Positions 8,328 to 14,893 are shown, counted from the stretch's first letter. The stretch: DNA of 15,933 nt from UBA3792 sp045576895 (GCA_045576895.1 JAZNHI010000178.1:1-15933), one strand, 5' to 3'. Notes: generated from the sequence alone by a model not told the origin. Numbers and translations are program-made.

Positions 8328-8603
8328 ATGGAATTCATCATCATCGACGGACGCCGCATGACTTCGGTCGAAGAAACGCATCTGTACCTTGCGAAAACGC
8401 TGCGGCTGCCGGACTATTACGGTCACAACCTCGACGCGCTGCACGACTGTCTCACAGACCTTCCGCACAGCGTATGGATCATACTCATCAACGGCGATAT
8501 GATGGACGCCGCGCTCGGCGTGTATGCGAAAACGCTGCGTCTCGTCTTCTCCGAAGCCTGCAATCTCCCCTACTCCTGTCACTTCACGGAATACTATTCC
8601 TGA
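8328..8603 (+). CDS. Barstar-family ribonuclease inhibitor
   Basis: A 91-residue cytoplasmic protein, the usual barstar length, with no signal peptide. The diagnostic helix LPDYYGHNLDALHDCL (28-42) matches barstar LPEYYGENLDALWDCL, including the two acidic residues (Asp36, Asp40) that correspond to barstar D35 and D39 and plug the barnase active site; the Trp of barstar is His39 here. It follows the ribonuclease gene by one base between stop and start codons, sharing a GGGGAGGA ribosome binding site, so the two are co-transcribed. It would protect the cell from ribonuclease that has not yet been exported. A cognate toxin-inhibitor pair is well supported by adjacency and matched motifs. Confidence 0.94.
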   Translation: MEFIIIDGRRMTSVEETHLYLAKTLRLPDYYGHNLDALHDCLTDLPHSVWIILINGDMMDAALGVYAKTLRLVFSEACNLPYSCHFTEYYS

Positions 8604-8631
8604 CGGCACGGCATTCGATTTTCGGAAAGCG

Positions 8632-8665
8632 AGCAGACGAAACGCAAGGATCGTCTGCTTTTTTT
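8632..8665 (+). terminator. Rho-independent terminator of the barnase-barstar operon
   Basis: A perfect 9 bp stem AGCAGACGA/TCGTCTGCT with a 10-base loop is followed by six more T, 29 bases after the barstar stop. There is no T-run in the opposite direction, so it serves only the plus strand. Confidence 0.9.
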
Positions 8666-8768
8666 GCGGACAGCCTTGACAAAGCGCCATCATTTGCCCG
8701 GCAGGACAGGCATTTATGCAAAAGCGTCGAAACGATACACGCCGGATGCCTCGACAAGCTTGGATCCG

Positions 8769-9335
8769 TCAGTATCGGTCTCTATATTCCTTTCGTGCTT
8801 CTGCCGTGCGTTCGGAGATGAAATCTGTCTTTGCATCTGTATAAGCATCCCGGTTGTGTTCATACTGTTTCCAAAGCCGGAGCTTCAATGCTTCATATTC
8901 TTTTGCTGCGTCAGGATGTTCGTTCAGATAATCACGGAAGTACAGTTCATCATTGTCCCCGGCGTATCGCAGATGGATATGATACACCTTGTCCGCAAAT
9001 CCGTTTTCAGTATATCCCCTATTGAGCGAGATTCGGTTTGCCTCGGAGGACATGATGATAAAGCCGTTCTGTTCCAATGTCCGTGCCGTCTCTTTCATGT
9101 CAACACCCTGCGGGATCTCTACCATCACATCAACGATATTTTTAGCCCATATTCCCTGAATGGCGGTGCTTCCGATATGACTGATCCGAACAACAGGCTG
9201 ATCGGCTAAAAGTCCGGTCAGTGTTTTCTCGATCTCGCGGAAGCTGTCCTCCCACCGATCATCGTGTGCCACAAGATAGATGGGAAATAATTCCCACAAC
9301 TCTTGCAATGTCATCTCAGACAAATGTTTTCCCAT
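8769..9335 (-). CDS. GrpB family protein (UPF0157, nucleotidyltransferase fold)
   Basis: A 188-residue protein of the GrpB/UPF0157 family, related in fold to nucleotidyltransferases; the biochemical role of the family is poorly defined. The diagnostic block is HIGSTAIQGIWAKNIVDV (53-70), close to the family's HxGSTAxPGxxAKxxID, with the GS pair and Asp69 present; VYHIHLRYAGDNDELYFRDY (118-137) is the second conserved block. The start is ATG at 9335, because a strong promoter lies inside the longer open frame (an upstream ATG at 9389 falls between the -35 and -10), and GGAG precedes 9335. The first residues MGKHLSEMTLQELWELFP resemble usual GrpB N-termini. Base composition is more AT-rich than its neighbours, which fits acquisition by transfer. 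Confidence 0.88.
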   Translation of the reverse strand: MGKHLSEMTLQELWELFPIYLVAHDDRWEDSFREIEKTLTGLLADQPVVRISHIGSTAIQGIWAKNIVDVMVEIPQGVDMKETARTLEQNGFIIMSSEANRISLNRGYTENGFADKVYHIHLRYAGDNDELYFRDYLNEHPDAAKEYEALKLRLWKQYEHNRDAYTDAKTDFISERTAEARKEYRDRY

Positions 9336-9372
9336 ATCAAAGGTCTCCGCAAGCTCCGGTTTGTTGAGATGA

Positions 9373-9401
9373 TTATACCCGAAAAGCATGTGATCTTCAA
9401 C
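9373..9401 (-). promoter_or_regulatory. Sigma-A promoter of the GrpB-family gene
   Basis: TTGAAG and a perfect TATAAT are spaced by 17 bases on the minus strand. Transcription would begin near 9366, about 30 bases before the chosen ATG, and this decides the start codon. Confidence 0.75.
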
Positions 9402-9436
9402 CGTTCAGCGCAATACACCCCCCGAACGGCGATGGA

Positions 9437-9520
9437 AACGTGATGTGTTCCGCTCACGCGCGTAGCGCACATCACTTGCGAAGCCAAACATCACGTTCCG
9501 CGCCAGCGGAACACATCGTT
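9437..9520. repeat. Multi-hairpin GTGATGT element with inverted ends (MITE/REP-like)
   Basis: The ends form a perfect 13 bp inverted repeat (9442-9454 GATGTGTTCCGCT with 9506-9518 AGCGGAACACATC). Read on the minus strand, the inside is a chain of modules, each beginning with GATGT or GTGATGT and followed by a small hairpin: TTCCGC..GCGGAA, TTGGCTTCGCAA and GCGCTACGCGC. Alternative pairings also exist (9437-9446 with 9489-9498, 10 bp; 9440-9447 with 9468-9475, 8 bp). No coding capacity is seen. It resembles the dispersed palindromic elements of intergenic regions in gut Clostridia, but copy number cannot be judged from one window. Confidence 0.6.
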
Positions 9521-9522
9521 GA

Positions 9523-9550
9523 AAAAAGCACGCTTTCGCGTGCTTTTTTC
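9523..9550. terminator. Bidirectional terminator after the Imm26-like gene
   Basis: AAAAAAGCACGC, loop TTTC, GCGTGCTTTTTT: a perfect 12 bp stem including A/T tails on both sides. It lies 27 bases past the stop of the minus-strand Imm26-like gene. Confidence 0.9.
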
Positions 9551-9577
9551 TGTGTAAGAACGCACAAACGTAACGCA

Positions 9578-10012
9578 TCAGCGCCATGTTTTTGGAATGT
9601 ATTTATTGCTTAATACATCACCCACTTTGGCATTGGATATAGCAAACGAGCGAAACCCGTGTTTCCATGTTTCTCTTTGACCGACGTTTCTATTATAAAC
9701 GCTTTGATCATCGATCAATAGTCCTGCACGGTTTGAATAATCTTCATCAAGGGTAATTGTTCCAACGATGTGCAGTCTTTGTGGCATGAGTAATTCAATA
9801 TCCGAAAACCATGCAACTGTATAGAGAGCAGATTGAAGAACATCGTTCACGCAAACCGAACGAACCGGCTTCGTCAATTCCTCTGAAAGAGCGATAAGAT
9901 AGTATTCATTTTGGCGGAATAGAAAAACGCCGCCAAAAACTCTCTTTTTGCTTATATAATAAAACACATCTCCTGCATTGTAATTCGAGGAGTTTTTTAA
10001 GAGTATTCCCAT
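9578..10012 (-). CDS. Hypothetical protein, possibly Imm26-like immunity protein
   Basis: A 144-residue cytoplasmic protein with no signal or membrane segment. The N-terminal part has the look of an Imm26-type fold: NAGDVFYYIS (12-21), then FGGVFLF, EYYLIALSEE and, later, YTVAWFSDIELL. Imm26 proteins are immunity factors linked to polymorphic toxins, but I am matching this from memory and the similarity is modest. It is transcribed alone from its own promoter and ends at a strong terminator. GAGGGA lies about 9 bases before the ATG. Codon use is clearly AT-rich compared with the GC-rich genes on either side of the patch, suggesting transfer. No partner toxin is adjacent. Treat the function as unproven. 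Confidence 0.7.
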   Translation of the reverse strand: MGILLKNSSNYNAGDVFYYISKKRVFGGVFLFRQNEYYLIALSEELTKPVRSVCVNDVLQSALYTVAWFSDIELLMPQRLHIVGTITLDEDYSNRAGLLIDDQSVYNRNVGQRETWKHGFRSFAISNAKVGDVLSNKYIPKTWR

Positions 10013-10046
10013 CGTTGATCGTCCCTCATTTCATATTTGCTCTTTT

Positions 10047-10075
10047 ATCATATCATTTCAAGGCTGTTTTTTCAA
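10047..10075 (-). promoter_or_regulatory. Sigma-A promoter of the Imm26-like gene
   Basis: TTGAAA and TATGAT are separated by 17 bases on the minus strand, about 35 bases before the ATG at 10012. It immediately follows the terminator of tRNA-Trp, so the gene is independent of the tRNA. Confidence 0.7.
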
Positions 10076-10076
10076 C

Positions 10077-10109
10077 AAAAAAACTCTCTTGCCCTGGTAG
10101 ACAAAAGAG
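10077..10109 (-). terminator. Terminator of the tRNA-Trp gene
   Basis: On the minus strand CTCTTTTG pairs with CAAGAGAG (8 bp, one G-U) around a 10-base loop and is followed by seven T. It begins 10 bases after the encoded CCA. Confidence 0.8.
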
Positions 10110-10119
10110 GTTTCTTTGA

Positions 10120-10193
10120 TGGCAGGGGCAGAAGGACTCGAACCCTCAAGAACGGTTTTGGAGACCGCTATGTTACCATTACATCATGCCCCT
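10120..10193 (-). tRNA. tRNA-Trp (anticodon CCA)
   Basis: Full cloverleaf on the minus strand: acceptor AGGGGCA/TGCCCCT with discriminator G, D-arm ATGT/ACAT, anticodon stem GCGGT/ACCGT with loop CTCCAAA (anticodon CCA, Trp), T-arm GAGGG/CCTTC with loop TTCGAGT. The 3' CCA is encoded. It is a single-gene unit with a strong promoter and its own terminator, and it sits in the middle of the AT-richer accessory patch. Confidence 0.96.
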
Positions 10194-10211
10194 ATTCAGT
10201 TTGCAAGCGGT

Positions 10212-10240
10212 ATCATACCACAGCCGCGCGCAAATTGCAA
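10212..10240 (-). promoter_or_regulatory. Promoter of tRNA-Trp
   Basis: TTGCAA and TATGAT are separated by 17 bases on the minus strand; the predicted start point is about 11 bases before the mature 5' end of the tRNA. Confidence 0.8.
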
Positions 10241-10269
10241 GCACTTTTTTCTTTGTAAGCAGGTCACGG

Positions 10270-10298
10270 TTGCAATCCGTGTTGTTTACATGTATACT
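10270..10298 (+). promoter_or_regulatory. Promoter of the 412-residue unknown gene
   Basis: TTGCAA and TATACT are separated by 17 bases on the plus strand, about 30 bases before the ATG at 10329. It is divergent from the tRNA promoter, with 29 bases between the two -35 boxes. Confidence 0.75.
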
Positions 10299-10328
10299 GT
10301 ATTTGAACCATGTATTTGGAGGTGTCCT

Positions 10329-11567
10329 ATGCGCGTTATACAATCGTTCCGATTTGAAACTGCAAATAAGATTACTTTCTCACAGCTTCCGGAGATCGTA
10401 CACCGTTTTCTGTCCGAGCAAAAGCTATCGTCTAATCGCTTTCTCTATTTTCTGGAATGCATAAACGAGAAAGCACAAGCAATGCTTCGCTTATCGTATT
10501 GGGACGCAAATCCTGAAACCAAAGAGTTTGTCCAAAAGTATCAGCCATCTGCAATTGAAGAACTGCAAAGGATCATTGACAATCCTCCGAAAAGCGCAGT
10601 AGACCGTGCCGTCAAGGATTGCCCGAAACTCGGCGCTGTGATGCAGTATACCCCTTCGGATTTATCCTGCCGTTCCGCAACATTCTATGTAAGCAATATT
10701 GCCGCACCCACCGAATGCTTGGAAGAGGACATGAAGCCGTTTTTCAAGCGCATGGAGCGTACTTACGGTCTTTCGGAAGCCGATTTGTATTATTGTGATA
10801 TTGATTTCTTTGGGCAAACCATTCCTTATGAACGTGATTCCTCTCGGATAAAGCAAAGAAGCGAAGCGTTGAACTACCCCCTTGATGAAACAGAGATGCT
10901 CGAAGCGCAGCCTTACGGTTCTATAATCCACATTCAAAGGATCAATGCCGGCATTCCAAGATGGAACGATATGACCATGTCGATTGACATTCTGCATGGC
11001 GGGCAATGTTATGATCCGACACCGTATTATAAAGCGATGCAAGCGCTTCTTCCCGGCATCAAAAGCAATACGTTCCTCAAGGTCTATCTGAATGACGCTG
11101 AGAAAGCAAGAATACTAAGCATGGAGTCCGAAGCGACGCCGCTGATTGAAGCATGCCGCGCCTTCTTATCGGACAGACTGACTGCAGCAGAACGTCAAAC
11201 TATGCATCAATGTAACTATAATCTTGCTCCGAAACTCAAAAAGCTTTCGAAAGCGAACGGTTATTCATATGCCTTTGTCTGGAGCGGTGTTTTCTCCATG
11301 AACAAGCGTCTGAATCACGGTCACTATCTGCAGATCAGTGTTACAAGCGGACCGTCGCATTACGATTCGACCTTTCATCTGCATTTCATTGGACTCGGTT
11401 TTTCACACGAGCTTGCAAATGTCATGTTTGCACCTACAGACCAAGGCGAATTTGATGCATGTGCGGAATCGTTTTTCGGAGCTGTTTATGAATGCGAGAA
11501 ATTGTATGCAGCAAAACTCGATCTCCTGTACGATCCGTCTCCTGAATGGTTTTTCCCGAACGACTGA
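10329..11567 (+). CDS. Hypothetical protein, 412 residues, family not recognised
   Basis: A soluble-looking protein with no signal peptide or membrane helix that I do not recognise. The start at 10329 has GGAGGTG five bases upstream; the open frame reaches back through the tRNA region but that part cannot be coding. Visible traits: an N-terminal charged helical part (1-90, with NRFLYFLECINEKAQAMLRL), a central region with DLYYCDIDFFGQ and YGSIIHIQRINAG, a segment MTMSIDILHGGQCYDPTPYY, and a C-terminal part with YAFVWSGVFSMN, HYLQISVTSG and HLHFIGLGFSHE, suggesting a mixed alpha/beta fold. The central MSIDILHGG/PYYKAM and the C-terminal segments might be two related halves, but this is weak. 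The gene is monocistronic, bounded by its own promoter and terminator, and is AT-richer than the core genes. Confidence 0.8.
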   Translation: MRVIQSFRFETANKITFSQLPEIVHRFLSEQKLSSNRFLYFLECINEKAQAMLRLSYWDANPETKEFVQKYQPSAIEELQRIIDNPPKSAVDRAVKDCPKLGAVMQYTPSDLSCRSATFYVSNIAAPTECLEEDMKPFFKRMERTYGLSEADLYYCDIDFFGQTIPYERDSSRIKQRSEALNYPLDETEMLEAQPYGSIIHIQRINAGIPRWNDMTMSIDILHGGQCYDPTPYYKAMQALLPGIKSNTFLKVYLNDAEKARILSMESEATPLIEACRAFLSDRLTAAERQTMHQCNYNLAPKLKKLSKANGYSYAFVWSGVFSMNKRLNHGHYLQISVTSGPSHYDSTFHLHFIGLGFSHELANVMFAPTDQGEFDACAESFFGAVYECEKLYAAKLDLLYDPSPEWFFPND

Positions 11568-11607
11568 AGATGATTTGTCAAACCAAGTGCAACAAGTGGA
11601 AATAGCG

Positions 11608-11635
11608 AAAAAGCACTTCATGCGAAGTGCTTTTT
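11608..11635. terminator. Bidirectional terminator between convergent genes
   Basis: AAAAAGCACTTC, loop ATGC, GAAGTGCTTTTT: a perfect 12 bp stem including A/T tails. It separates the unknown plus-strand gene from the minus-strand dipeptidase gene and can end both. Confidence 0.9.
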
Positions 11636-11654
11636 ATCATGTCTGTCATTCCTT

Positions 11655-12581
11655 TCACACGAATTGTACGATATAATCGTGCAGATTGCGGTAGGCGATG
11701 CGCTCGACCTCGGCGGGCGTGAAGCCCTCTTGTAAAAGCACGTCGAACAGTGCGGGCAGGTCGGACGGATTTTTAAGGTCCTTCGGATAGCGCTGCATGC
11801 CGTCGAAGTCCGAACCGATGCAGACGTGATCTACGCCGCCGATTGAGGCTGCGTGCGAGATGTGCCGCACGATGTCCTTGATCACGGCACGACCGGAATC
11901 CACAAGCTGCGGACCGTAGAAATTGATCCCGACGACGCCGCCCTTTTCGGCGATTGCCCGGATGTATTCGTCCTTGAGGCAGCGCGGTGCATTCATCAGT
12001 GCGCGGCAGTTCGAGTGCGAGGCAAAGATCGGCTGCGTGGAAAGCGCCAATGCGTCCTCGATCCCGGCGTCGGAAAGATGCGACACGTCGAACGCGATCC
12101 CGAGCCGGTTCATTTCAGCAAGGATCTCGCGTCCCGCGGCGGACAGTCCGCGGCGCTTCTTCCCCTGTCCCGCGCCTGCAAGCTCGTTGTCCGAGTTCCA
12201 GGTAAACGTCATCGCGCGCACGCCGAGCCGATACAGATCCCGCAGGATCGAAGGCGACGCCCCTAAGGCTTCCGCACCCTCGACCGCAAGCACGGTGGCG
12301 ATCTTTCCGGAGCGCGGATCGAAGTCCTTTGTGAACGGCACAAATTCCGGACGCGTTTCGTGCACGGCATAGTACCGGTCGATCATGATCATCACCTGTT
12401 CAAGCGGCGGGACCTTCAGCGTCGTGTCCGCCCATGCCGCCAGAAACTGCAGCGCAACGCCGCCCTTTTGCAGATTCTCCAGCGTGATCGTCTGATTCCG
12501 CTTCTGTGTGTCGATCGTCCAGCCGTAATCCATCGCGCCGAACAGATAATCGCAATGCGCGTCAGCCGCGTAAAATTTCAT
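11655..12581 (-). CDS. Membrane dipeptidase family protein (peptidase M19, renal dipeptidase-like)
   Basis: A 308-residue zinc-dependent dipeptidase of the M19 (amidohydrolase-superfamily) family. Metal and active-site elements are in the expected order: DAHCD with His9 and Asp11, VEGAEAL with bridging Glu101, MTFTWNSDNELAG (124-136), FDVSHLSD (164-171), ASHSNCRAL with His189, APR with Arg200, and GSDFDG (256-261) with Asp258. There is no signal peptide, so the enzyme is predicted to be cytoplasmic and to split dipeptides, probably including D-residue or cell-wall derived ones; the exact substrate is not visible. The ATG overlaps the stop of the upstream DUF4288 gene as ATGA, showing translational coupling. 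Length fits the bacterial M19 family. Confidence 0.93.
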   Translation of the reverse strand: MKFYAADAHCDYLFGAMDYGWTIDTQKRNQTITLENLQKGGVALQFLAAWADTTLKVPPLEQVMIMIDRYYAVHETRPEFVPFTKDFDPRSGKIATVLAVEGAEALGASPSILRDLYRLGVRAMTFTWNSDNELAGAGQGKKRRGLSAAGREILAEMNRLGIAFDVSHLSDAGIEDALALSTQPIFASHSNCRALMNAPRCLKDEYIRAIAEKGGVVGINFYGPQLVDSGRAVIKDIVRHISHAASIGGVDHVCIGSDFDGMQRYPKDLKNPSDLPALFDVLLQEGFTPAEVERIAYRNLHDYIVQFV

Positions 12582-12994
12582 TTCTTCGCCTTTCTCAACA
12601 GTTCTTCCAGTTCCTCGTCGCTTAAGTCTGCGAATTCCGCGGCCCGGAACGGCTTTCTTTCCTCCGCCGAGGCGGAAGCTTCGTGCACGGCAACGATCGT
12701 TTCCTCCGTCAGATCCGCATTCGGCCGGACGATAGAGGAATAAACCTCCGTGACCGCTTCGTCTTCCTCTTCATCGACCCGAAAACAGTCTGCATAGGAA
12801 ACGACCTCGACCGTTACGCGCTTCCCGAAGATGTTTTCATACGGGTCGCAGACACCGTACTCCTTCACGTAACGCTCCGCTTTATCATATGCGTCGTCAA
12901 AGGAATCTGCGTTCATCATCAGAACGGATTCCTCCAGCGATACCTCGCCGGTCTCCGCCGTCGATCTGATGATCAGCTTCACGCTGTATTTCAT
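12578..12994 (-). CDS. DUF4288 domain protein
   Basis: A 138-residue protein. The first ~85 residues match the pattern of the DUF4288 family: YSVKLIIRS at the start, EESVLMMNADSFDDAYDKAE (21-40), an aromatic/Tyr-rich centre, and VEVVSYADCF (62-71) followed by an acidic loop and TEVYSSIV. The function of DUF4288 is unknown. The C-terminal ~45 residues are a charged, Ala/Glu-rich tail ending in the helix DLSDEELEELLRKAKK, an extension beyond the core domain. AAAGGAG lies about 10 bases before the ATG. The gene lies just beyond the RNase Y terminator and is coupled by a 4-base overlap to the dipeptidase; I see no clear promoter in the 58 bases after that terminator, so it may rely on read-through. 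Confidence 0.82.
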   Translation of the reverse strand: MKYSVKLIIRSTAETGEVSLEESVLMMNADSFDDAYDKAERYVKEYGVCDPYENIFGKRVTVEVVSYADCFRVDEEEDEAVTEVYSSIVRPNADLTEETIVAVHEASASAEERKPFRAAEFADLSDEELEELLRKAKK

Positions 12995-13052
12995 AAACGG
13001 TTGTCTCCTTTCTGCAGGATTCTCCGCTTTGCGCAGGATGCCGTAATACTTG

Positions 13053-13080
13053 AAAAAAGGGGGCAGAATGCTCTGCCCCC
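13053..13080 (-). terminator. Rho-independent terminator of the RNase Y gene
   Basis: On the minus strand GGGGGCAGA, loop GCAT, TCTGCCCCC, then six T: a perfect 9 bp GC-rich stem located 7 bases past the stop codon. Confidence 0.95.
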
Positions 13081-13087
13081 GTGTTGC

Positions 13088-14638
13088 TTATTTCGCGTAA
13101 TCGACCGTGCGGGTCTCGCGGATGACGTTGACCTTGATCTGACCCGGATACTCGAGCTCGCTCTCGATGCGCTTTGCGATATCCTTCGCCATGATGACGG
13201 TCTCGGTGTCGCTGACGCGCTCGGGCTTGACGATGATGCGAACCTCGCGGCCCGCCTGGATCGCATAGGAGTAATCGACGCCCTCGAACGAGTTTGCGAT
13301 CTCCTCAAGCTTTTCGAGACGCTTGATGTACGCTTCGAGCGTTTCACGCCGCGCGCCGGGTCTCGCCGCCGAGATCGCGTCCGCCGCCTGCACGAGCACC
13401 GCTTCGATCGAGTTGGGATCGACGTCGCCGTGGTGCGCCATGATGCAGTGGATGACCGCGTTGTTCTCGCGATACTTCTTCGCAAGGTCCGCGCCGATCT
13501 GCGCATGGCTGCCCTCGACCTCGTGGTCGATGGACTTGCCGATGTCGTGCAGCAAACCTGCGCGCTTTGCGAGCGCAACGTTTGCGCCGATCTCCGCCGC
13601 CATGATGCCGGCAAGATGCGCGACCTCGATCGAGTGACGCAGGACGTTCTGACCGTAGCTGGTGCGGTACTTCATTCTGCCGAGATAGCGGATGAGCTCA
13701 TGATGCAAGCCGTGTACACCGACCTCCAGCACTGCGGCTTCGCCCGCCTCGCGGATGGTCTGATCGACCTCCTTGCGCGCCTTCTCGACCATTTCCTCGA
13801 TGCGCGCGGGATGGATGCGTCCGTCCATGATCAGCTTTTCGAGACTGATGCGCGCGATCTCTCTGCGCACCGGATCGAATGCGGACAGGATGACCGCCTC
13901 CGGCGTGTCGTCGATGATCAAATCGACGCCCGTCGCCGTTTCGAGCGCGCGGATGTTGCGTCCCTCGCGGCCGATGATGCGGCCCTTCATTTCATCATTG
14001 GGCAGCGGCACGACGGACACGGTCGCCTCTGCGACGTGGTCTGCGGCACAGCGCTGGATCGCCAGCGAAACGATGTTGCGCGCGCGCTTGTCGGCTTCTT
14101 CCTTGGTGCGCTGCTCGATCTCTCTGAGCATGACCGCCGCTTCGTGCTTCGCTTCCTGCTCGGCACGGTCGAGCACCATGGTCTTTGCTTCGTCGAGGGT
14201 GATGCCGGAGATACGCTCCAGCTCCTCCTCCTGCTTCTTGTACAGTGCGTTGATCTCGTCTTCCAGTTTGTCGAGCTTCTTGGTGCGGTCGTTCAGCTGC
14301 TGCTCGCGGCTCTCGACGCCTTCCAGTTTCTTCTCCAGCGATTCTTCACGCTGGAACAGTCTGCGCTCGTTCTGCTTGATCTCGTTTCTGCGTTCTTTGA
14401 TTTCCTTTTCCGCTTCGCTGCGGATCTTGTAAGCTTCGTCCTTTGCTTCCAGGACCTTTTCTTTCCGGATCTCTTCGGCCTTCTTCTGGGCTTCATCGTA
14501 CAGGCGCTTCACGGCATCCTCGGCCTTTTCGACCTTTGCCTCCGCGACGTTCTTACGATAGAAGTAGCCGATCGCAAATCCGATCGCGACGCCGATCAAA
14601 ACCCCGGCGCCCAACAATACGTAGTGCAACCAGTCCAC
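13088..14638 (-). CDS. rny: Ribonuclease Y (membrane-anchored endoribonuclease)
   Basis: A 516-residue protein with the full RNase Y architecture: an N-terminal membrane helix (about 5-26, rich in G, V, I), a long charged coiled coil (about 30-190), a KH RNA-binding domain with GRIIGREGRNIRALE (about 218-232), and an HD phosphodiesterase domain with RHSIEVAHLAG and the metal-binding LLHDIGK. It starts mRNA decay in many Bacillota and acts at the inner face of the membrane, often in a degradosome-like network. The start is GTG at 14638: GGAG lies about 10 bases upstream and the length matches the family (about 520), while the ATG at 14689 would add a charged tail before the membrane helix. The gene has its own promoter, a long structured leader and a strong terminator, so it is expressed alone. 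Confidence 0.97.
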   Translation of the reverse strand: MDWLHYVLLGAGVLIGVAIGFAIGYFYRKNVAEAKVEKAEDAVKRLYDEAQKKAEEIRKEKVLEAKDEAYKIRSEAEKEIKERRNEIKQNERRLFQREESLEKKLEGVESREQQLNDRTKKLDKLEDEINALYKKQEEELERISGITLDEAKTMVLDRAEQEAKHEAAVMLREIEQRTKEEADKRARNIVSLAIQRCAADHVAEATVSVVPLPNDEMKGRIIGREGRNIRALETATGVDLIIDDTPEAVILSAFDPVRREIARISLEKLIMDGRIHPARIEEMVEKARKEVDQTIREAGEAAVLEVGVHGLHHELIRYLGRMKYRTSYGQNVLRHSIEVAHLAGIMAAEIGANVALAKRAGLLHDIGKSIDHEVEGSHAQIGADLAKKYRENNAVIHCIMAHHGDVDPNSIEAVLVQAADAISAARPGARRETLEAYIKRLEKLEEIANSFEGVDYSYAIQAGREVRIIVKPERVSDTETVIMAKDIAKRIESELEYPGQIKVNVIRETRTVDYAK

Positions 14639-14809
14639 GATATTCTTCTCCAATCTATATGAATATAACCGAGCATACTGCCCGGTCATTCTTCAGGATC
14701 GTTTCAAGTTTTTCGAAATAGTTCAACGCGCAGCAAATGCGCGGCAAAGCGTTCCGCAAATCTATCTTCCAATACTATGATGAACGCACTTGGCAGTGCA
14801 GGATTACTC
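14639..14809 (-). promoter_or_regulatory. Long structured 5' leader of the RNase Y gene
   Basis: Between the predicted start point and the GTG lie about 170 nt with at least three hairpins: 14786-14790 with 14795-14799 (GCACT/AGTGC), 14728-14732 with 14738-14742 (GCGCA/TGCGC), and 14668-14675 with 14679-14686 (ACCGGGCA/TGCTCGGT, one G-U). No known riboswitch core was recognised. Confidence 0.45.
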
Positions 14810-14815
14810 AATAAT

Positions 14816-14844
14816 ATTGTAAACGCATTTTCACGCAAAGTCAA
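14816..14844 (-). promoter_or_regulatory. Promoter of the RNase Y gene
   Basis: TTGACT (5 of 6) and TACAAT (5 of 6) are separated by exactly 17 bases on the minus strand. It starts downstream of the weak terminator that follows the S26 peptidase gene. Confidence 0.8.
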
Positions 14845-14858
14845 GGACCGATCTGCAG

Positions 14859-14893
14859 AAAAACGCGTTCCGTATCATATATCTTCCCGGAAC
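14859..14893 (-). terminator. Weak terminator after the S26 peptidase gene
   Basis: On the minus strand GTTCCG and CGGAAC form a 6 bp stem with a 15-base loop, followed by GCGTTTTT. The stem is short, so some read-through into the RNase Y gene is possible. Confidence 0.4.

Noticed and set aside
10120..10193. tRNA-Trp as an integration site with flanking att repeats
   Set aside because: I found no second copy of the tRNA 3' end in the window and no integrase gene.
10116..10328. N-terminal extension of the 412-residue protein through the tRNA-Trp region
   Set aside because: It covers the antisense of the tRNA and both divergent promoters; the ATG at 10329 with GGAGGTG is the better start.
12683..14662. 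Long plus-strand open frame of about 659 codons
   Set aside because: It runs antisense to RNase Y and the DUF4288 gene, both of which have clear domain evidence; its own translation shows no family.
14704..14811. Possible 35-codon TTG-started leader peptide before RNase Y
   Set aside because: The TTG lies at or before the predicted transcription start and has no ribosome binding site.
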